Of a DNA stretch of 64,000 bases, positions 1 to 9,481 are shown piece after piece. Source of the stretch: Aphidius gifuensis. Taxonomy: Eukaryota > Arthropoda > Insecta > Hymenoptera > Braconidae. The stretch lies in the NCBI RefSeq assembly GCF_014905175.1, contig NC_057789.1, forward strand, positions 5,146,001 through 5,210,000. Reading direction: 5' to 3'. Numbering within the stretch: position 1 is the first letter of the stretch; each line of letters begins with the position of its first letter. Under the pieces are notes generated by a model, which saw nothing but the letters and a program-made list of their open reading frames with translations, was not told the DNA's origin and did no database searches. The translations under genes were made by a program, and so were the position numbers.

Positions 1-55
1 TGTGCCTAGGGTCTCTACCATGTGCTCGACATGCTCGATTGACAGATCTACTTTT
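1..55 (-). CDS. Possible partial exon running off the left edge
   Basis: On the minus strand a TAG acceptor just above position 55 is followed by about 52 bases that are more GC-rich than their surroundings and stay open in one frame to the window edge (it reads LSIEHVEHMVETLG). The fragment is too short to identify. It may be an internal exon of a gene to the left, or chance. Confidence 0.25.
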
Positions 56-1252
56 ATGGAGTCAAAATTCAACCTACTGTTAATTTTTCTACTTTTGTCA
101 GGTCATCTTTATTGCCTTCTCTTTTTTTTTAAAGTTGATGAATAGCCACGTGTAAAATTTTCACGAGAAAAATCTTGAGACACTTGTTGCTCTATCTACT
201 CAACTGCAATACACAAAAAATAATTTAAAATTAGTTTTTTCTTAAATAAATTAAAAATAAATTATTGTTTTTTGGGATTAATTATTAATTTTTGTAAAAG
301 TATTATGCATTTGAAAAAAAAAAAAAAAAACTGCCTCCACGAGAAAACATACAGTTATGCTGATGTGATGAATTTTGTCTATCGCCAATCTAATTTCGGC
401 GACCGCGACCTATAAAAGCGACCTAGGAAATTTACTAAAAATATACATTATTATACTGTTAAGTGTGATGTTTTTTTTTATTTTCCAACACAAAAACATG
501 ACTCGTTTGACTTAATATGTCTTTCATTTTAATATTTGTTATTTAATTTTTTTTTTCTATTATATATTTTTTTTTTTAAATGCATTAAATAATTTTCTAA
601 AATACAGCGATAAACTTCCTCAGGTATATACACACACAAAAAGCAAATAAATAAAAAATATTTGGCAGATTTTCAATTAAATTGTTTTCACACAAATACA
701 TTATAACCACGAATAATAATAAAAATAAAAAAAAGATAATTGGAAAATTAAAACAAGACACTGTATTTTAAAATTCTTTAAATGTCAAAAAATTGCAAAA
801 TAATATCGGAGAAACATTCAGGAAAAAATTTTCAAATTATTTAAACACATGGTTGACTTTTAGAAAAGCTCCCGAGCAATCGGAGAAGTTTCTCCGAAGC
901 CCAAAAAACTCGAAGAAAGAATTGAGAGATAACTATTTTCTCGAATGGGTCAATTTCGTTAACATTCGTAAAGATTTGTAGGAATCCGTGATAATTCGTA
1001 AAAATTCGAAGAAATATTTTCATCAGGGATGGTTTAAATATTTTTCGGTCAATTCTCTACTAATACTCCGACAATACCTCGTTATTAGTCCATTTCGGAG
1101 AGATTACTCGGCATAAAACTGCTGGACGAGAGTTACACCGTCATTGGTCACTTGACGCAAGAAAATAACCATCAATCATCGATTGTTGATAAAACAATAT
1201 CACTATCAATATTGACATATATTTTGTTTGTTCAACAAATATTTAAAAATAG
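56..1252. other. AT-rich sequence with no recognised gene
   Basis: Long A and T runs dominate. A small GC-richer island lies at about 380-425. Around 870-1110 there are several copies of the TCTCCGA/TCGGAGA word, including a perfect inverted pair at 880-887 and 890-897 with a 2-base gap. The overlapping 60-62 codon ORFs on both strands here contain these repeat words and look accidental. Confidence 0.5.
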
Positions 1253-1728
1253 GTAAGGTTAAAAAATATATAATTATTTTAGTACAAAGAGTCAAATAAA
1301 GATTATGATTAAATGATTTTGATTGTTACATTTTAATTGTATTTCTTAATTGCTCATATGACTTTTTTTTGTTTTTTCTAAACAGAATGTTCAATGGCAC
1401 AGATTGCATACGTTGTGGTGAAGGGTTGGGTGCTTACCAAAGATTTTGCTTAGTTTGTGGTGTAGGGAGACGTTCACCAGAGTTACCTGACCTTCGTTTT
1501 TTAGATATCGAAGATTAAATAAGAATACTTTAAGGTGAAATACCAAATGTACAACCAAATCGAGTTGCTAATGTTATTCCTTATCAAGCTAGACCGCAAG
1601 CTGCTGTGATTAATCCAAATCAAGGTCATTGTATTGGACATAATCAATTTGCTTATAATAAGATTCTCCGTCATTTATCACGTGACAGAAAAGTTCCTCG
1701 TGATTGGGCCAAATTCGGAGCAAAATAG
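1253..1728 (+). pseudogene. Zinc-ribbon ORF continuing in frame past two stops
   Basis: An intron with a good donor (AG/GTAAGG, GT at 1253) and acceptor (ACAG at 1382-1385) precedes an ATG at 1387. The ORF reads 43 residues to TAA at 1516, with two CxxC knuckles (C7/C10 and C21/C24) typical of a small zinc ribbon. After that TAA and a second TAA at 1531, the same frame stays open for 64 more codons to TAG at 1726, with a non-repetitive composition (it includes RHLSRDRKVPRDWAKFGAK). I do not recognise the family. The likeliest reading is a decayed gene; stop readthrough or an unseen splice are alternatives. Confidence 0.4.
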
Positions 1729-2089
1729 CCAAACACGAGGCAAACAAATAATCTCAATCTAAAAAAAAAAGTTCATAATTCCATAAATAAAAATCAACAC
1801 ATAATTCTGGTATATATCATAAATTTTATATAATTTAATAATAATTTTTTTAATTAAGATTGTGATTTTTGAAAAAATCAGGAAGACTACGGATATAAGA
1901 AGGGGCCATGGCCGTAAATATCTTCGTGAATTTTTAATCAGAAAAATTTGTCTTTTTTACATTTATGTGATAAGCGATTACTGAAATTAAAAAACGTCAT
2001 TTTATTTGTACATATTATTTCAGAGTAATTGGGACTTGAGAAGATTGTCATCGTCATTTGTTATTGACAAAAAAAAGCAGATCAACTCA

Positions 2090-2352
2090 CAGTCATTAAT
2101 TACCCTGGCAAAAATATTTCTCCGAATTTTTCCGAATTTCTCCGTAATAATTCCGAATTTCTCCCAATAACTGACCCATGCAGTCATTAATTACCCTGGC
2201 GAAAATATTTCTCCGAATTTCTCCGTGATTATTCCGAATTTCTCCCAATAATTGACCCATGCAGTCATTAATTACCCTAGCGAAAATATTTCTCCGAATT
2301 TTTCAGAATTTCTCCGTGATTATTCCGAATTTCTCCCAATAATTGACCCATG
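2090..2352. repeat. Three tandem copies of a TTCTCCGAA-rich unit
   Basis: Three head-to-tail units occupy 2090-2180 (91 bp), 2181-2261 (81 bp) and 2262-2352 (91 bp). Each starts CAGTCATTAATTACCCT and ends TGACCCATG. The middle unit lacks one 10-base TTTTTCCGAA-type step present in the other two. Within each unit the words TTTCTCCGAA and ATTCCGAA recur. Related words occur at 870-1110 and 34580-34700. Confidence 0.85.
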
Positions 2353-2915
2353 CGGAGAAACGAGTGGAAAAATCCTCTTTCGTTGTTGATTTTGGAAGAA
2401 TTTCTCTACGATAAAATTTTTTTTTTCACACGTTTCTCCGCGTATTTTTATTGTGGAGAAATATTTCCGAAGTAATGAAAAACAAAGTGAGAGCTTTTAA
2501 TTTCATCCAACAGATGACACCAACAGAATCTTTTTCAATGATGTGTTTGCCGAACATATTATTGCATATTATTTTCTTTACGAGACTGTTACCACTTCCA
2601 TTCGTCTTAAAAATATAATAAACAAATCAAACAAATAATTAAAAAACAAAGTATATTGTTTGACTATAGCCATTGTTTATTCACTCTATGTTTATTGATA
2701 ATGAATATAATTTTGCCCAATTAAAAAGTTGAATAATTCTAAATAATAGTTGTAAAAAATTGACCATATATTATCAGCTGTCACAAGATAAAATTTTCAA
2801 AACTTTCCCCTGTCAAAGTAAGTATTTACATGTATCAATAAAAAAAAAACAAAAAAAGATTATATTTTGGGATTTTAAATATTTTTATTAGATTCGTATT
2901 TATTATACATAGACA
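2353..2915. other. Intergenic, probable NHEJ1 upstream region
   Basis: AT-rich sequence between the tandem repeat and the XLF start codon. The first 120 bases still carry scattered CGGAGAAA and TTTCTCCG words. No other feature is seen. Confidence 0.4.
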
Positions 2916-4082
2916 ATGAAAGAAATTAAATGGGAAGAAGTTGTTGTAAATGAAGAGAATTATTTAATATCATGTTGTAAAATTGATAACACTTGGAAAA
3001 TAATGTTGACTAACCTCATTGAGTTATGGACTGAGAGTTTGACAAGGGAAAAAATTACCCAAGATTGTGAGGTATGTGACAATTGTATTGTTTATAAATC
3101 CATCATGTAAATAATCCAGCACGTTTTAATCAATATTTATAATTAGTTTTTTGTTGTAGAGTTTAAATCCTCTGCTCATCATTGAAGACATTAGTCTTGA
3201 TAAAATAATATCTGAGTTATTAGACAATATTATTAAATATGCCATCAAAATATCAACAAGTGTTATAGCTCTTCAAAATAAACTCGATGATGGAATATTT
3301 AAATTTCAAATAAATTTATCCAAGAGCAGTCCCAATGAATTTTTTCAAGAAATAACAATACCACTCTGTTCATCTGTTGGTGAATTAATGAGAAAAAATA
3401 AAATACTAATTCAACAAATTAAAAAAAAAGATGAAGAAATTATTGAGTACAGAGCATGTGGAGCAGAGCTATTAAGAGGTTGTAAAAATTGCTAATTTAT
3501 TTACAAAATAATTTAAATATAGATAAATAACAACTTATAAATTGACAATTAATTTTATTTTTTTCTAGAAAATATAAAAACTGAAACATTTAGCGATGAG
3601 ATTTTAAAGCCTGGTCTAGCTGATTGGGACGTAAAATCTTGTGCCCATATATTTAAATCTGCTATTCCCAAAAATGATATTTCAAAATTGCACAATAAAA
3701 TTATTAAAAAAAAAGAAGAAACAATTAAAAGGTAATTTTTATATAAATCTTTTTCATTAATTGTTAATAATTGAATTTTTTTTTTGTTAAAAAATTCAGG
3801 GAAGATCCAGTGATCCAAATGGAACTGATAAAAACAGAGGAGAAATTAATCAACGAAAAACAAAAAAATAAATCTATGAATACACCAAAAGTAGCATCAA
3901 CTGTGCTTGATAATAAAATTCACCAACCAGTAATAAATAACTCAACACTTTTAGTTGAAAAACAATTAAATTTACCATCTCGTATTGAAAAAATTAACTT
4001 GAAAAAAAAAAATGAAACATCTAGTTCAGTGACTGTACCTGCGAAAAGACAAAAAAAAACATTAAAAGACTTCATAGCATAA
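2916..4082 (+). CDS. NHEJ1: XLF/Cernunnos, NHEJ DNA repair factor
   Basis: Four exons: 2916-3071, 3160-3478, 3569-3731 and 3800-4082 (306 aa; human XLF is 299). XLF pairs with XRCC4 to form filaments that bridge broken DNA ends in non-homologous end joining in the nucleus. The order of features fits: an N-terminal head with the WKIMLTNLIELW stretch (the XLF pattern of hydrophobics and Trp), then a coiled-coil entry region (ELMRKNKILIQQIKKKDEEI) followed by EYRACGAELL and ENIKTETF, which match the family consensus at the head-to-stalk turn, then a disordered Lys/Ser-rich tail. The last residues, KKTLKDFIA, are where family members carry a Ku-binding motif. All splice sites are GT-AG. The gene converges on the F-box gene, whose stop lies 380 bp away. 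Identification rests on pattern rather than alignment, since XLF evolves fast. Confidence 0.8.
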
Positions 4083-4461
4083 AATTGTTAATTAAAAAAA
4101 AATTTTCAAGTCACAAATTTGTTTTGTTTTTTTTTCATATAAACTATAATAAAGTATTTATAAAGAAATATTTATCTCAAATATATTTTTTATATTATCA
4201 GTAAAAAGTGTGTGTATATTTTCAATTGAAACATCAAATTTTAATATTTTTTTTTCTCTTCTAACTTATAATCTAATAATAGATTTTTATATTATCTAAT
4301 TTTTTTTAAAAAGCTAGAATGATTGAGAAAATTTTTTAATATGCAGGATTGTTTTTTTTTTACTCAGACATTTGTACAATAATATGTAAATGATTTTTTC
4401 ATGTCAAAAGTTGTATTTATATATGACAAATTAAATTCAATAGTTCTGATAATTGACTGGA
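4083..4461. other. Shared 3' region of NHEJ1 and F-box copy A
   Basis: AT-rich 3' flanks of two convergent genes, with a possible AATAAA-like site (ATAATAAA near 4147). A diverged direct copy of about 4130-4440 recurs at about 6810-7130, including the run AGTAAAAAGTGTGTGTATAT. Confidence 0.6.
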
Positions 4462-6357
4462 TTAACACCACAAAAAAAAAGTATTGCCTGTACCTTGAAA
4501 TTTTTGTACTCCTTTAGGCAAATACATTTCATAACGTATTCTTTCCGGACCTCGTGAATAAACTTTAAAATATGGTGATTGATAGAATGGATCGTCGAAA
4601 ATACCATTATGGTTTTCAAGAGAAGAATTACTCAAATGTAAAGGTTTCTCATATTTACGAGCTGTCACTATTTCTCCTATTTGTTTGATACCCTCATAAG
4701 TTATTTTAGTACCAGAACAACCAAGGGTAATTAAACTTGGTGAATTTTCAACAGCTTTAATGAGTGAGTAATCAGTAAGATTCTTGCATTCTAATAAGCA
4801 TAATTCGGTCATATCTTGAAATAATACAACTGAAGAATCAGTGATAAGTTCATTTGGATTATTAGTGACAATTAATAAGTTTGCTAATTTTTTCATTTTT
4901 GTAAGTGCAATTATACCAATATCTGTTACATTATCACCGGATATTTTCAAACTTTCTAAGTTGTCAGCAGTATTTGCGAGATTAATCAATAAATCATCTG
5001 TAGCTAGAACATCAAGATTAAAAAATAACTGCTCAAATTTTTTTATATTTAATTCTGAAAAAGGCATATCTGGATACACGATTGAACGCCAATACTTCCG
5101 ATGATCATAATGAAATTGAAGCATTTGTTTACGTGATGCTACGTGTAATGAGGACAAAGCCATCTTGTAACCAAATACCTCTAGATGATTTAAAACTTTT
5201 AATTCATGAATGATCTGAAAAAAAAAAATCATTTACTAAAATTATTTTTTGCAAGAATATATAAATTCATTTTTTTGTTTTTAATTTTCTAAATTTTAGC
5301 TTACAGCAGTGAATGAGCCTGGTATATATATTGCATGTGAAAAAGGCATTTCCCAATTTGCAATAAAAAGATGATTCAAGGAACCAGCAACATTTTTCAA
5401 TGACTTAATAAATGTTTCTGGTACACTGGATTCACATTGAAATGTAATTTTTAAAGTTTTCAGATTAGACATATGTGAAAATGAATTTTCAAAATGTTTA
5501 TTTTCAACATGTTTGAATCTCACTTGAAGTTTTTCGAGATTAACACAATTTTCATTAATCAACGGCATTATTTGTGAATCATCATAGGCTAATATATTTA
5601 ATTCTCTTAAATAAGTACCACATCGATTTATCAATGGTACCAAAAGTTTTACTTTGCCATTCCAAGGCAAGGTATCATCATTTTTCCAATAATTTAATTC
5701 AATTTTTTTTTCACGCCATGAATTAACAAGAGCTTCTTTCCAATTTTTGCAAACTGTAAAATTTGTTACCCACAATAAGTATTTTTTTTTTATTTATAAA
5801 ATCATTTTCTTAATTTACTTACCCAATGCAAGTTTCGGCCTCTCAAATACTGATATATACTTGAACATAGGAACCAAGCATTTATCATTTTCATAAATTG
5901 TAATTTTTTCTGTAGTTGGATCATTCGAATTACACTGGCTGTCACAGAGTGTCTATAAAAAAAACAAAAAGCTATTTAATCACAGAATCCAACAACTTGA
6001 AGGAAAAAAAAAAAAAAGTCCCAAGTCAGGATTTGAACTCATGAACGGTGTGAGGAAGTAAAAATGGAAAAAAAAAGCGAGCGTTGGGGTAATCCAGTAA
6101 AATCACAGATAATAATAATAATAATTTCGACAGGATTAAGAGCTATTAATTATTTGAAAAAAAAAAAAAGGACAAAATGACAGTTATTACATTTTTGGCA
6201 TTGAAAGTTTTAATAGTTATATTTAAAAAATATAAATAATTAATTACTTTATGATTATAATAATCTAACTTTATAATTATTATTTTTGTAAAAATACACT
6301 TACCAAACCGCCATCTTGTGTGTTCATTTTTGTGTTTTTTTTTGTTATAGAGTCCAT
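4462..6357 (-). CDS. F-box/LRR protein, copy A
   Basis: Exons on the minus strand: 6357-6304, 5952-5823, 5753-5305 and 5214-4462 (461 aa). The N-terminal F-box is spread over exons 2-3 (CLVPMFKYISVFERPKLAL then VCKNWKEALVNSW), the part that would dock on Skp1 in an SCF ubiquitin ligase. The rest is a leucine-rich-repeat solenoid, for example SLKISGDNVTDIGIIALTKM and CKNLTDYSLIKAVENSPSL, like FBXL-type substrate-binding repeats. The target is unknown. It is a close inverted duplicate of the gene at 22595-24542, with identical intron positions and phases. Intron 1 (5953-6303) carries a block also present in the other copy. All junctions are GT-AG. Confidence 0.85.
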
Positions 6358-6739
6358 ATTTTTCAGTGCTAATGCGTAAATATTATTAAATATAGCGAAT
6401 AAATATCCAAAAGATTATTCAATTTTAAAAAAATTTATTGAAAATAATAAACTCCACAAGTGGATTGAAAATAGCACAAGTTATTCTACACTATTTTACA
6501 AGATTGCCCAATAGATGACTGAACGTCATCACCATCACTTGCAAGTCGGTGAAAAAGCCAGTTCAAAATTCCAGGAACTAATATAAAATTTGGAGAACCA
6601 TCAAGATATTCTCTATGGGGAGAACATATGTTTCAGGTTGACAACTTTAATCACAGGATCCAAAAAGTTGGAAAAAAAAAAAAAAAAAACACAAATGTCA
6701 GGTTTGAACCCATGATCGGTGTGAGGAACTAAAGCTTGA
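6358..6739. other. F-box copy A upstream region
   Basis: This sequence matches, in reverse orientation, the stretch upstream of F-box copy B at about 22260-22594, including the segment ATAGATGACTGAACGTC (6511-6527). At 6661-6735 it holds a second copy of the poly-A plus GGTTTGAACC block that also lies in intron 1 of both F-box genes. It is the probable promoter region. Confidence 0.55.
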
Positions 6740-7130
6740 ATAAAAAATCTTTTTTATAAATTGTTAATAATCAAATTTTTTTTTTGGCTAAATAATACCA
6801 GTGAACCAGTTTTTTTCGTATAATTATAATTAAATTTATAAAGAAATATTTATCTCAAATATATTTTTTATATATCAGTAAAAAGTGTGTGTATATTTTC
6901 AATTGAAACATCAAATTTTAATATTTTTTTTTTTCTACTAACTTATAATCTAATAATACAATTGTATATTATTATCTAATTTTTTTTTAAAAGCTACAAT
7001 GTCTGTGAAAATGGCCACAGAAGATATAGTTAGTTTTATTTTTTTCTATAGGCAGTATTGTTTTTTTATTACTCAGACGTTTGTACAATAATATATATAA
7101 ATGATTTTTTCATGTCAAAAATTGCATTTA
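6740..7130 (+). pseudogene. Broken duplicate of the NHEJ1 3' end
   Basis: Positions about 6745-6812 resemble NHEJ1 intron 3 and the first bases of its exon 4 (ATTGTTAATAAT, a T-run, then CCAGTGAACCA against CCAGTGATCCA). From about 6815 to 7130 the sequence follows the NHEJ1 3' untranslated region (about 4130-4440). Nearly all of exon 4 is missing, so it cannot encode the tail. Together with the inverted F-box copies it shows that this locus has been duplicated more than once. Confidence 0.65.
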
Positions 7131-8358
7131 CTACAGAAAAAACCTAAGCCTCAGTGAGAATATCAATTTGCTAAAATAGACAAAAACATTTGTCAAATTA
7201 AAAATAACATATTAAATATTTAAAATATACTTTAATAGTTGAAAAATTAATTTTTCTAATACTGTATTTGATTGTGCCATTTTAATATAAAGTTTAAAAA
7301 AAATTCAAGCTATTATTTTACAATGAAAAAACATGACTAATGCCCTTACAAACATACAAAAAGCATCAAGTCTTGTAGTATTTAAGTATAAGAGCAAAAT
7401 AGCTCAATATCGACTTTATTTAATTATTTTTTTTTTTTACTTTTCATATTTCGTAGGCACAATAAAGGCTTTTATTTTGCACTGTCAGCAATAACGGTAA
7501 ATTAATTATTTCTTTAAAATTTCATTGATAAAAAAAATTATAAAAATTAATTATAAGAAGAAAATAAAAACATAATTTTCATGATAAATACAACATTATT
7601 TGAACATGAAATATTTCTACATTTTTCTATTTGAATATACATAAACAAATTTTATTTTTCTACATGATTTTTAATAAATCATTTTGCGCTTAATTAACGA
7701 TTAAATCGTTGCGTTAATTGACTTTGTGAATTATAATAAAATTCACATAATGTCCATTTAATTTAAATAATATATTATTTATTTTTCATACTGGCCATAA
7801 GCCCCATTCAAATTTTAATACGTTTTATTTAAAACTCATGGTCCTCAATTAAATTTCTTATTTTTTTCTCTCTCTTTTTTTTCTATATTTTACTTTTATA
7901 TTTTTACCTTACTCAGCCAAGACCCCGATCACAATACGCTTGAAGTCTTTATTTATTTTTTTCATAATCAATTATCAAATACTTTTTTTTACTTTTTAAA
8001 TTTCATTTATAATATTATTGATTGATTGATTGATTGTGCAGATAATAATTTCTAATAGGCCTTGCATTAAGTGAAAAAATTAAAATAAATCTTATTTTTT
8101 TTTTTAAATTTTTACTTGTCCATTTTTTTCTAGATGCGAGATAAAAATATAGCTCGATTTCAATAGTCTTTTTTAATCATTAATGAATTTATAAAAAAAT
8201 TAAAAACATTTTTTTTTTTTAAAGAAAAATTTCTCCTACAAAAATTTATCAGTAAATATTTTTAGCGAAATTGATTGACTCGTCTGAATTTTCGCTTGAT
8301 TAATTTTGTCTTGTATAAAATTTTATAATAATAATTATTAAATTGGTTTACCAGTAGG
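7131..8358. other. Intergenic, probable Rab 3' untranslated region
   Basis: AT-rich, with no convincing ORF. It includes an ATTG pentamer repeat (8017-8036). The part nearest 8358 is likely the 3' untranslated region of the minus-strand Rab gene. Confidence 0.4.
8017..8036. repeat. (ATTG)5 microsatellite
   Basis: Five uninterrupted ATTG units in the probable 3' flank of the Rab gene. Confidence 0.9.
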
Positions 8359-9481
8359 CTAACATGAGCATTTCCATGCATCTCCCTGTTGCGATGGGGA
8401 CTGTGCTTTTATTACGCTATTTGTACCTTCTCGTTCTGAAGCTTCAAACAAACTTGCCTGATAAAAACAGAAAAAAAAAGCAAATAATTTTAAAACGTAA
8501 TTTTTACTTGAATAAAAAAATATAAATATATTTAATAATTTTACTCGTCTTCCTCTTTGTTCTCGTATTCTTCTGGCAAGTGTTAAAAAGGCAGCTTCAA
8601 TATTAATATTTTCTTTGCATGATACTTCAAAAAATGGCATATCGAAATTTTCAGCAATTTTTTGACCACGTTCAACTTCTACAGCTCTATTACTTGATGC
8701 TTCACATTTATTTGCTGCCAGTACCTTAACCACGTCCGGTGATGCATTCTAAAATTAATTAAAAAATTAATTAATTAAAAAATAAATTATTAATAATTTT
8801 TTAAAAAATATCATTTTACTTCTTGTATATTTCTTAGCCAGTATGATAAATGATTGAAACTTTCTAATGATGTCACGTCGTACATCAACAATATTCCCAT
8901 TGCACCTCTATAATAAGCTGTTGTTAAAGTTCTGAACCTGTATATTAAATTAATAATTAAAAATAAAATTAATTCAATTATCATAGCTGTAACAGGAATA
9001 AATTGATTTAGCCCTACCGTTCTTGACCAGCTGTGTCCCTGTAAAAAACAAACAAATAATTTTAAAAATCAATAACACTTTTTTTTCGAAACTGCATCAA
9101 CAAGATAAGAATTCAACTCACCAGATTTGAAGTTTGATTGGTGTTCCATCTAGATTTATGATCTTTTGTTTAAAGTCAATACCTAAAAAATTAAATTACA
9201 CAACAATAATAAAATTAAATCCATTTGTTTATGCATTTTAATTACAGTAATTTTAAAACAACAACAATTAAATTTTTTAAATTAGTTTCATTAGAAAATA
9301 CTAAATTTATTTTTATAAAAAAAAACAACAAAGAAAAATAAGTGTATAATGACTCACCAATAGTTGATATATATGTATCATAATAACGCTCATCACAATA
9401 ACGATGGACAATGCATGTTTTTCCAACATTTGAATCACCAAGAACTAATACTTTGTATGTAGCTGCAAAATCAAGTGCCAT
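8359..9481 (-). CDS. Rab GTPase of the Rab8/10 group, RabX4-like
   Basis: Six minus-strand exons: 9481-9358, 9182-9122, 9038-9018 (a 21-base microexon), 8937-8820, 8748-8545 and 8457-8359 (208 aa). Rabs direct vesicle traffic on membranes. G1 is GDSNVGKT (15-22), the switch I Thr lies in ISTIG, and G3 is WDTAGQE (62-68). Switch II to alpha 2 reads RFRTLTTAYYRGAMGILLM, as in Rab8/10. G4 is NKCE (121-124) instead of NKxD and G5 is EVSCK instead of ETSAK. The C-terminus CSC is a double-geranylgeranylation signal. The NKCE/VSCK pair and the run IAENFDMPFFEVSCK suggest insect RabX4, from memory of the family. The first exon carries the P-loop and ends just before switch II. Coding length and splice phases are all consistent. 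Confidence 0.88.

Noticed and set aside
793..1023. Overlapping 60-62 codon ORFs on both strands
   Set aside because: They are made of the dispersed TCTCCGAA repeat and have no family resemblance.
2090..2352. CRISPR-like array
   Set aside because: Units are contiguous near-identical tandem repeats without unique spacers, in a nuclear insect genome.
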